NCBI GenBank assembly: GCA_030998225.1
Contig: JAPYXD010000701.1
Span: 7,982,501 to 8,046,500, forward strand
Origin: Diplolepis rosae
Taxonomy: Eukaryota; Arthropoda; Insecta; Hymenoptera; Diplolepididae
Length of the DNA stretch: 64,000 bases
Direction: 5' to 3'
The number at the start of each line of letters is the position of its first letter. Positions within the stretch are counted from its first letter, which is position 1. Both the position numbers and the translations under genes were made by a program. Under the pieces are notes generated by a model. That model was not told where the DNA came from. It ran no database searches and saw only the letters and a program-made list of their open reading frames with translations. Positions 39,842-49,700 of this stretch are shown in pieces.

Positions 39842-40598
39842 AAGGGTTTCCCAATAGGGGTGATATGATTTTGAATGTCCCTATCGGGCTCATTTGAACT
39901 GAAATTTTTGGCGTCTGCTGTCAGTTGTCATCAGTAAGGTTTGCCATTTAATCATGAGTAGTTTCACGATTCCACAACGTTTGGAAATTGTCCAATTATT
40001 TTATCAAAATTCGAGAAGTTTTGTGGGTGTTCAAAGAGCATATCGTGCAAAATATGGTCGTCATTCTGCTCCATCCGCGCTCTCAATTCGTCGAATAATC
40101 GATAAGTTGGAGAGTGAATTTACTCTATTGGATACTAAGCCTAAAAATCGTATGCGTACCGCACGTTCTACACAGAATATAGCCGCCGTACAGGCCAGTA
40201 TCGAGGAAAACCGTGAATTGTCCGTGCCACGCCGATCTCAGGAATTGGGCCTGTCCAGGATGACTACCTGGCGTATTTTGCGATTGGATCTTGGCCTGCA
40301 TCCCTATAAGATGATTCTGGCCCAAGAACTGAAGCCTAATGACCATCGTTTGCGTCGGGAGTTCGCGGATTGGGCTCTGGAATCAATTGAAAATGATCCC
40401 AATTTTCGTCAAAAAATCATCTTTTCTGATGAGGCGCATTTTTGGCTCAAGTCTCGGGGGACATTTGGCCGATATATTCTTTAAATCATAAATGGCATAG
40501 AATATCCAATATAATAAAAAAGATTTCGATCAATTCCGAATGAATATTCAGTGTTTTTTTTCAATTTCAAAACATATCACCCTTATTGGGAAACCCTT
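39842..40598 (+). mobile_element. Internally deleted Tc1/mariner-type element with TIR AAGGGTTTCCCAATA
   Basis: AAGGGTTTCCCAATA at the left matches the right end in inversion, and TA flanks both (39840-39841, 40599-40600). The ends agree beyond that (GGGTGATATG). At 757 bp it retains the front of a transposase and the 3' tip only. A second copy begins at 63479. Confidence 0.88.
39954..40484 (+). pseudogene. Truncated transposase (helix-turn-helix half plus first catalytic Asp)
   Basis: A 176-residue open frame starting MSSFTIPQRLEIVQLFYQNS. It has a bipartite helix-turn-helix region (APSALSIRRIIDKLES and LGLSRMTTWRILR) and reaches the first catalytic aspartate in IIFSDEAHFWL. The frame then ends, and the rest of the DDE/D domain, with the second and third acidic residues, is missing. 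The protein, if made, could bind transposon ends but not cut. The copy at 63591 is almost identical over the shared part. Confidence 0.85.
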
Positions 40599-41984
40599 TA
40601 TTATACTAGAATAAAATCCAATTGATTCAAGTTTCAAGCTCTGAATTTTTGATAAGTTTACTCAGGGTTGCAACTCCATTCTTGGATTTTTTTTCTGTCG
40701 TTATAGATAATTTTTCCAACGTGGAGTTGGTTATTATAATAAGATTTTACGGAGATGTTCCTATCCTTTGATAGTTAGATGTCTCCATTGTCCAAAATTC
40801 GAATCTGTTCAATATTCGGTAAAGAATTAAATTTGAAACTCAATCTTTTTTAAGATTATTTTACTTTATTTATGTTCTAACTTCATTGTACAAAATGCAA
40901 AAATGACAATCTTATGGGCGTACAAAAGTGCTGTGACGTACATTTTAAAATGTATTTTAAAATTCTTTTAAATCAATATTTCATGTCGATATGTCACGTT
41001 TGGCTATACGCTATATGAGTTATCGAATATCCTTTGTCTGATAAGATTATTTATCTTAATATCAATTTTTAATATAGCATTATGATTTTGCGAACAATCA
41101 AATATTGCTTAATTTTATACATATAAGTAATTTCAAAGAAATATTTTTTTTATCGCATGAATATTGGGTATTTTTTCATCATGATTATTTTCTTAAGTAT
41201 ATGAGTTTTTGTGATAAAGGTACTCGAATAATTCAGATATCTTTTTTTTCAATAAAATAAATTGTTCGCTTGAACGTAAAATTGTAATGTTGATCATTTT
41301 CTCTCAGGAATTGATTCTATTGATAGGACATGGCGTCTGACTGAAAACTCAATTATTTAATAACTTTGAAGCCATATGGATCGTACGTTTTTTAGTTTGT
41401 AAAATATATTTCTAAAAATGTTTTGAAACATTTTTATTTAAAATAAGTTAAAAAACGTTGCTTACTGTGTTTTATTAGGTTCTTTAAATTCTCAGGAAGA
41501 TATTTTGTCAATTCAGAAAGGTGTTTTACTGCAATAAATTAATATATATTTTAGTCGCGGGGTTCGGTTGATTTATAGCCTTAAAAAGTGAAATGAAGAC
41601 AAAAATGGAATTGGAAAAGAAACTTTTGAATTAATTTCAATATCTACAAGTTAAACTGCATTTTTAAAAGTTCCTTTTTCGATTCTGTGTTTGCTCAGAA
41701 TTAGCAATTCTATTTTCATACTCCATTCGTACCTTCTCATAGTATTTTAGATTGGAAGATACCATGGTTAATGAGAACAGCTGTGTACAATTAATTTTCA
41801 ATACACAGTAATGCTTTTCTTGTGAGAACTCACATTTGTTACGTATTGTTACGTAATTGTTGCACAATAGTTTAGTCAAAATGTCGTCTATATAAGTTTT
41901 ACAGTGACAGAACAAGAAATGTTGTGTAATAGTTCTAACACATCACTCAATAAATTCGTAGAATGACCAATAAAACAACAACTT
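40599..41984. other. AT-rich spacer
   Basis: No exon, repeat or transposon end recognised between the deleted element and the mariner remnant. The minus-strand frame at 41664-41915 has no similarity I know. Confidence 0.4.
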
Positions 41985-42740
41985 TTAGGCAAAATTCGAC
42001 AACATTCATCAACATAGTCTTCTTCAAGAGTGATACATTCATTCCAACGCTTCTCTAACATTTCGATGCCTTTTTTGTACAGCAATTTATCTTTGGCCTC
42101 AAAATACGCTTTAGTTTCGGCGCAATCACTTCTTCATTGGAGCTAAATATCTTTCCCTGGAGCATTCTTTTTAGGTCTGTAAACAGGTTTTTGGTCGCTT
42201 TAGACGGTTTTCATCCTTTGCTGTCCACATAGCTGACTGCCGATTTAACTCTGGAGTGTAGTGATGGATCCAGGTTCTCATGCTCAAATGTTCATGCAAA
42301 ATGGTGAAAAGACTGCCTTCTGATATCTTTAAGGTGTCGGCTATCTCACGCAACTTCAATTTACGATCGGCCAAAACCATTTTGTTTTTATGTTTTCTGG
42401 AACAATTAACTGCCGAATTTGGGCAACCACAGCTTTCAGCATCATCGGTGCTTGTACGGCCGATTAAGACCATTTGTCTCGATGGAGCAGAGTCCGGATA
42501 ACACTTGTCAAGCCATTGCTTTGCTTAAACGGTATTTTTACCCATTAAACAGCAATGCTTTATCAACACACGAAATTTAGATTTTTTTATTGTTTTGAAA
42601 ATTACAAAAGTAGCGTCACTAAATCCATCGTAACTTGTGAACTAAACGTCAGATTGTCATGAAATTTTGACACGTATCTTTTGAAGGTTGGTACTTCCTA
42701 AAAGTTATATGGATTTGTAGGATTTCTGTATGGAATTTGT
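41985..42740 (-). pseudogene. Degenerate mariner remnant, same family as the copy at 48334
   Basis: Minus-strand pieces match the 48334 element in order: FRVLIKHCCLMGKNTV, then LADRKLKLREIADTLKISEG, then HHYTPELNRQS, then YKKGIEMLEKRWNECITLEE. Stops and frame changes interrupt them and the centre is deleted. The leader (TTCATGACAATCTGACGTTT on the minus strand) also matches. Clear terminal repeats were not found, so the boundaries are approximate. Confidence 0.75.
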
Positions 42741-42906
42741 GGGAACCTACTTTCCCAAGTCAGCAGTCAATAACAGTCACTGTCTTAACATCATATAAAA
42801 AACTTTATTAAATTAAACAGTCTGTGACGGACTTAATCCGTCTTGTCGTCAGAACGACCGACCGCCAACGCGCCAACTCAGGCCCTGTTAACTCTAATGG
42901 GGGAAT

Positions 42907-43275
42907 ATGAAGAATTATGATTATTATTTTAGGCGTAGTACAAGTTGCGGCCAACTGTTGGCGCTACGTGTCGGCCCTGCTGCACTCCACCCCGCTCGCC
43001 TAAGTCTGCGTCTGTCCTCGCATATCCTCGTTTGGTCCTCGTTGCACAAACGTCAACAAACTTTGTGGTTAGAGGCAGTGTTAAACCCACTTGTGAAGAA
43101 TCTAACCTACAAAGAAATTTACAAGAGCGGGTATCGAGTGTGCTATTTGCATTTTCGCGAGCAGGATTATTTATGTGGTCCGCGAAATGTGTTCAAGAAA
43201 AAAATAGTGCCTTCAGTATTGTTGCCTAAAAAAGATGGGAATGGACATACATTGTCTTATAATTTAAAAAACTGA
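42907..43275 (+). pseudogene. THAP zinc-finger fragment, probably from a P-element-like transposon
   Basis: An open frame of 122 residues. Its C-terminal half reads LWLEAVLNPLVKNL, then YRVCYLHFREQDY, then NVFKKKIVPSVLLP. This fits the second half of a THAP domain: a W, then C-x2-H of the zinc site, then the AVP-like box. The first C-x-C pair is missing. THAP domains occur in P-type transposases and host proteins. GTTGCGGCCAAYTGTTGGCG-like sequence lies both within this frame (42943) and again near 43484, suggesting a duplicated element part. Confidence 0.55.
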
Positions 43276-43277
43276 AT

Positions 43278-43404
43278 ATAATGATGAGTAAAATGGATAT
43301 GCTAAATGAAAAAATGTATAAAAATATCAAAAAATGTATTGCTTAAACTTTCTGTATTTTTATACGTGTTTTTCACTTAGTTTATCCATTTTACTCATCA
43401 TTAT
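43278..43404. repeat. 127-bp imperfect palindrome
   Basis: ATAATGATGAGTAAAATGGA at the left is repeated in inversion at the right (TCCATTTTACTCATCATTAT). The arms stay alike for about 50 bp. It could be a MITE or extrude as a hairpin; no target duplication is obvious. Confidence 0.75.
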
Positions 43405-43792
43405 AGTCAATTTTAAAACTTTTTACATATATACAATGTATATATAACATACATACGCTACACATTGATACTTTTAGTTCAAGTTGCGGCCAAATGTTGG
43501 CGCTGTGCTTCTTCATATTTCTTCCATTGAGTTAAGAGGGCGTGCGCCAACTGGCCAACTGTGTCTACATAAATGGCAGCCGCTGCGGCATGAAACAAAA
43601 TACAAGAGTAGGCGAGGAACTCGCCGAAACGCGGTGAGCCAATCGTCGTTCCCTATAGATTTGCCAATAGTGGCGCCATCTATACGTCATCCTACGGAAT
43701 TATTAAGTGAATTGTTTCATACATCTCAGTTTTACATTTTCATTACCGATACATGAACTTTTACTGAGGAATATTAAATATATCACAAGGTA

Positions 43793-45129
43793 CAGTCTGT
43801 TCAACAAGAGCGAGTTCTTGATTTTTCGAAAACTATTAGAGATTTTTGAAGTTTTTTTTTTTTTTTTAATGAAAGTACATTCAAAGGACTACGGCGCAAT
43901 TACCAAGGCGATTCAGAAGTGGTCGAATCGTCCGAGAGAGCAGACGTGAGTCATAATTAGTTCTGTGTACGCGAAACGTTTTGAAGCGGTCTTCTTGTGT
44001 ACCCATCCAAAGGGACCACTTATGTCCTATACAGCCGCTGCTAAATACATCACAAAGTCGAAAACGTTCGTGAAGAAGTGGGTTGAGCGTTTTAAAGCCA
44101 ATAAAACAGTCGACGATCTGCCTGAAAGAGGCAAATCGCGAGCAACAACGAGCAAGCAAGATAAAGCCAGATATGGCCATTTGCTAAACTCAGCAAGAAG
44201 CCACAACCAAAAAGAAGAAGCAGGATAAAGAGATCATAAAGCTGTTCGAGCGTCTCCCCACTCTACGGTTACGAGAGGCCAAGGCTATTCTAGCCGAAAA
44301 GAGAGTCAACATCAGTATAAACACCATTCGACAGCGTCTGGCTGAATCGAATATAAAATACCGTAGCACGAGGCAAAAACCCCTGCTTTCAGAAACCCAT
44401 ATGGAAAAACGAAAGGCATGGGCTGCTGAAAATCTCGACCGTGACTGCTCGAATGTCATTTTTTCTGATGAAGCGTCGTTCTGGGCATGGGTTCCCATAA
44501 AGTATGCCTGGTCTACCATTGGCAGTAGATTACTTCAGCGAACCGTTAAACACCCCGTGAAGGTCCATGTTTGGGGATGCTTCTCACAGTGCGGTTTTGG
44601 GTGTTTAGAGCTCTTCACCGAGAACTTGAATGCTCAGAAAATGCTCCAAATATATGAACGTGGTCTTCTAAGGTCTGCTACAAAGATGTTTGGAGCCGAT
44701 ACGGCCGATTGGATCTTACAAGAAGATAACGACCCGAAACATCGAAGCCGTCTCTGCACCGCCTGGAAAACAGAAAATGGCATCACAACTTTAGACTGGC
44801 CATCACAGTCCCCCGATGCGAATCCAATTGAAAATGTCTGGAGTGTTTTAAAGAGGAAGCTTGCGGGAAAACGTGTGTTCACTGTAAAACAGCTCTCGCA
44901 ACAAATCAGGAAGATATGGCAAGAATTACCAACGGACTACGTTGAAAAATTAGTGGAAAGCATGCCGAAAAGATACCAGGCCATTCTGGACAATGATGGG
45001 GACAGCACTATCTATTAGGTAGTAGCGCCGTAGTCCTTCCAGAGTAGTTTTATTTAAAAAAAAAAAAAACGTTTTAAAATCTCTAATAGTTTTAGAAAAG
45101 TCGAGGAATCGCTCTTGTTGAACAGACTG
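43793..45129 (+). mobile_element. Nearly complete Tc1-type transposon, 1337 bp
   Basis: CAGTCTGTTCAACAAGAGCG is mirrored at the right end, with TA on both sides (43791-43792, 45130-45131). The inverted repeats extend to about 105 bp and end in GGACTACGGCGC, with poly-T or poly-A tracts of unequal length inside them. The element carries one transposase gene with a single frame change. Confidence 0.92.
43965..45018 (+). pseudogene. Tc1-family transposase, DD34E type, one frameshift
   Basis: The first frame (43965 to about 44190) gives a helix-turn-helix part, AAAKYITKSKTFVKKWVERF, and DDLPERGKSR. The second frame, open from about 44173 through 45018, gives RLREAKAILAEKRVNIS and the full catalytic domain. 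The acidic residues are all present: FSDEASF, QEDNDPKH and SPDANPIENVW. A shift of frame between about 44170 and 44200 separates the two parts. Everything else looks intact, so this copy died recently or the shift is a sequencing error. Confidence 0.88.
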
Positions 45130-46201
45130 TACGTCGATGGATACTAATAAAAATACGCAAAGTTTTCGTGAAATTTTTCTTAGCTTGCGAAGAAAACTTT
45201 TAATTTTTCCTCTAATAACATTTAATTAATTTAATTAATAACATTTTCCTGGGTTTAAAAAATATCGAACAAAATGTTTCATAGATCCACACCTGCAGCC
45301 TATGAGCAGCGCATTTTAGCTTCATTAATTCCATCGTCCGCCTAGTGAATTTCAATCCTTACGTCTCTTTTTCTTAACCAAAGAATGGCTAAAGTTTCCC
45401 TGCACATAAAAATATTGTAAGTTAGTATGCTGATAATAACAATTTATGAATAATGAAAGTTTTCTATGCAAGAAATCTTATGCGCGCTTGCGTTTCTGTA
45501 TAGTTTTGATAGAATATCTCTTATGAAACTTTTATAAAAAAATCATGATGTATAGTTATTTCAACTGGTATGTTTGAATTAATTCAATTTTTTCATATAC
45601 TAATAAAAACGCTTTTTTCGGTTGAATTCACTTACTGATTCGCTTTATTGCAACAGTATGAAGTTTACCATGATTCAACTACTATACTGTATTATGATCA
45701 ATTATTAAGTGTTATTTTTTCATCTTAATGTAGTATTCTAATAATCACTATAAATGAAAGTTGGAATAATTATATTTTGTAACTACATTGTAAAGTTCGA
45801 TTCATCTCTTCACTTATAGTTGTCTACATTTAACTCTGTAGTAGGTTTGAATTAACTAAAGTATAATAGGAACAACCATGAGTTTTTACGGCGTATCATT
45901 TCTTAAATTTTGAAAGTAAAATTTTATATGTTTTTGACATAAATATGTAGAAACTTGAAATCAACAAACAGAATCACGTTATGAAAAAAAAATTTCCCAC
46001 AAAAATTGATATTTTTGGTTGAAACTTTTGGACATAATGTAAGACATATTAACGGGAATGGTATACTAATATTTGCTTTAAAAAAAACTTCTTCAATATG
46101 CCCTTTGCCATTTTCCAAAAGTTCAGTCAAAAATATTCATTATTGTATAATTTGCTTATCGGTATTGCACTGGGTAAAATACATGTGGTAAACTTTACGT
46201 A
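45130..46201. other. AT-rich spacer
   Basis: Nothing supported in either strand; no transposon ends were found. Confidence 0.4.
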
Positions 46202-46266
46202 AATATTGTAAGGATTACCATCTGTATAGCACCCACTTCAATACTGATGGTGACCCATACAATATT
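46202..46266. repeat. 65-nt hairpin resembling a pre-miRNA
   Basis: AATATTGTA at 46202 pairs with TACAATATT at 46258-46266. Further inward, 17 positions pair with only two mismatches in the central part (A/A, A/C), one T/T and one G-T wobble. The loop is 13 nt (46228-46240). The arm length, small mismatches and loop size resemble a miRNA precursor. A very short MITE is the other reading. Confidence 0.5.
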
Positions 46267-46722
46267 TTATTTATAGAATTGAGATAAAAGCTCGGATAAT
46301 ATCAGATGGCATATTTTTTTTTAGGTAGCTAAATTTGTAAAATTAAATAAAGGAGTTGTATCATAAAGTTTCAATTGTACGAAATCAAGTCGCTTAAATT
46401 ATTCAAAAACTTACGTAAAGTATTTTGGAATTATTTAAGCATCTTGTTATAATATCCTGAAACACTTTTAAATCTCTTTTATTATGATAGTATCTTTTGA
46501 TAAAGGATAAGGAGTGAAATTTACAAAAAAAACATTTTTTTATTATAAACAAAAGAATTTATTTTTAGATCTGCACTTCAATTTACAAAACTTTCCCAAT
46601 TTTTAATTAATAATTCCTCAATCCCATATAATTGTGTTATAAACTGTTTGAATAGCAAAGTTTCACTAATTCTGTTTTAAAGAGTATCCTAGATAGTAAG
46701 GTTTTAGCTTCATTTATGTTAA

Positions 46723-49700
46723 TTACTTACAGCATCTCTTTTTTTTGATAGATTGATCATTTTCAGGAAAATTTCTGAGTCGGTCTTGTTTGGAAAACTT
46801 TATATGCTCGAGAATAAAAGGCACAAATTGGCAAATACTCGTATAAAGTCCAAAAACATATCCCTTGTGTACATCTGTGGCATAACTAATCCCGATCAAA
46901 AATTTACCCTCAATTAAAAATCCAGCATAGTTTTTCTGAAACATTATGAGTATTAATCACTACATTCCTCTTAAGGAATAAAAATGGTTAATAATAGCTA
47001 CAAACGTTCCTCTGTCAATGCTTTTTTTTATGATTTTAGGAACACGGAGAAAACTTCCATTAAAATACTTGTTAAAAATTCGCAAAGTTAGGGATATTGG
47101 GAAACTTTAGTAAAGTTCCCAAAATGCTATAGTGAAATTGGAAGCACATGATCACAGCCATTTACTAAATAATTCCGGTACAATATACTATTCTCTCTAC
47201 AAATTTTTCTTATTTCAGATTTTACAAAAAAAAAATGTTAAAATTTACTATTCACAAATTGAACAATTTCATACAAAAATAGCATACATTATTACTATTA
47301 TAATAAATTTCAACACAATTAGCACAATATGTCCAGTTTGCAACTTTTTCTATTAATTTTTTCAACAGAAGGTTTCTCCCTAAAAATGTAATTTTTATTG
47401 CCTTCATGCTTCGTAAAAAGCATTTTTTAAATTTTATTGATCTGCTTACAATTTTATTGATAGTAATTTCGCGTGCATTAGCTTCAGATAGAAGTGCCAT
47501 AAATAAAGAACTGTGCTCCCATGTCTGCTTAACAGGCTGTCTTATGATTTTTTCTCCTCTTGGCTGCAACATAATAGGCATACATTTTTTCCACGAATAT
47601 TTATTTACATGGGCTGTAAAAAAAACATTGAGACCCCACATGTACATTACTTTGGAGACCTCTTCTGCAGGAGGGATCATTAGACCTTATATTTTTGAAA
47701 ATGAAGCTGGAGCGGCTGTTTCGGTGAATGGATTGCGCTATCGAACCATGATTAATGAATTTTTATGGCCAGAATTGGAAGATATGGATGTGGACGATGT
47801 TTGTTTCTAACAAGACGGCGCTGCGTGCCACACAAGTGGTGAAACCATCGCTCTTTTGCGAAAAAAGTTTCCAGGCCGAGTGATTTCTCGAAACGGTGAT
47901 TACAATTATTGGTCGCCGAGATGATGCGATTTAAAAGCTCTAGACTTTTTTCTTTGGGGTTACGTGAAAGATAAAGTTTGTGTTGATGCTCCTCAGTCAA
48001 TAGAAGAAGTCAAAGAGAATATTCGTGCCGTTATCGACGAATGAAATAAAACTCAAATGATTTTTCACAAAAAACACGTGTTTTTATTACAAATCAAAAT
48101 GAAACCTCTAATTGGAAAACCCTGTATATTTCAAAGGTTCAAAAAAGTTTTGCTGTTTAATTTGATTTCTGACAATGCATGAAACAAAAAAAAATACCAA
48201 GATAAAACACATCATTGACCGTTGGGCCCTTGGGAACGAAGATTTCGGATCTTTTTTATGAATTGACGCATTATTTCAGCGTTTTCTTCGTTTACAGCTG
48301 ATCTTCGCCGACCCGAACGTTCATCGTCATTTAACACGTGGATCAATAAGTCCCGGGACTAACACATAGATGGCGTTGCCAACAAAAGTTCTGAATGATT
48401 TTTCATGAGTACCAATCTTCAAAAGATACCTTTCAAAATTTCATGACATTCTGATGTTTGGTCCACGAGTTACAGTGATTTAAGTGACGCTGGTCTTGAT
48501 ATTCTCAAAACAATGGATTCGAAACAATTTCGTGTGTTGATTTACCATTGCTTTTTGATGAAAAAAAACACAGTGCAAGCTCAGCAATGGCTTGAAAAGT
48601 GCTCCGGGGATTCTGATCCATCAAAAACAACCATTTGTCGGTGGTATGCTGAGTTTAAACGTGGTCGTACAGACACTGAAGATGCTGAACGCTCTGGACA
48701 GCCAAATGAGGTAGTTACACCGGAAACCATCAAAAAAGTCCACCAAATCGTTTTCGAAAACTGTAAACTAAAATTGCATGAGATAGCTGACACCTTAAAG
48801 ATATCATACGGCAGTGTGTACGCTATTTTGCATGAACATTTGTCTATATGGAAGCTGTTGTCAAAGTGGGTGCCGCGTTTGCTCACGGTGGATCAAAAAC
48901 GACAACGTGTCGTTGATTCCGAGCTCTGTTTGGAGTTGTTTCGCTGAAATAAACCCAATTTGTTGCGTTGGTATGTGACAATGGACGAAACCTGGATCCA
49001 TCACTACACTCCGGAGTCAAAGCGGTCGGTAAGGTTATGGCCTCAGTATTTTGGGATGCTCATGGAGTTTTGTTCATCGACTATCTTGAAAAAGGTAAGA
49101 CGGTCAATAGCGAACGTTACAGTGACCAATTGATGCGTTTGAAGAACGAAATCGGTGAGAAATGGCTCCAAATGAAGAAGAAACAAGTGCCCTTTCACCA
49201 AGACAATGCGCCGTGTCACAAGTCGCTCGCTACCATGGCGAAATTGAATGAATTGAGCTTCGAATTGCTTCCGCACCCACCATGTTCACCGGATCTGGCC
49301 CCCAGCGACTACTACCTGTTTGCAGACCTCAAAAAAATGCTCCAAGGAAAGAGATTCTACTCCAACGAGGAAGTCATCACCGAAACGAACGCTTATTTCG
49401 AGGCCAAAGATAAATCGTTCTACAAGAAAGGTATTGAAATGTTAGAGAAGCGCTGGAATGATTGTGTTGCTTTTGAAGGAGACTATGTTGATAAATTGTG
49501 TTTTCCCTTTAGTCCCGGTACTTATTGATCAACGTGTTAAGTCTTCCCAACCTTTTTTAAATCGTTCAAACCACTCGTAGATAGTGGGACGGGATAAACA
49601 CTCATCACCATAAACTTTTCTCGACAGCTGTTTTACCGAAACAACATCCATGATGGGTGTAAGATTGAATGCCTTAAAGATCTAACAGATGTCATCACAA

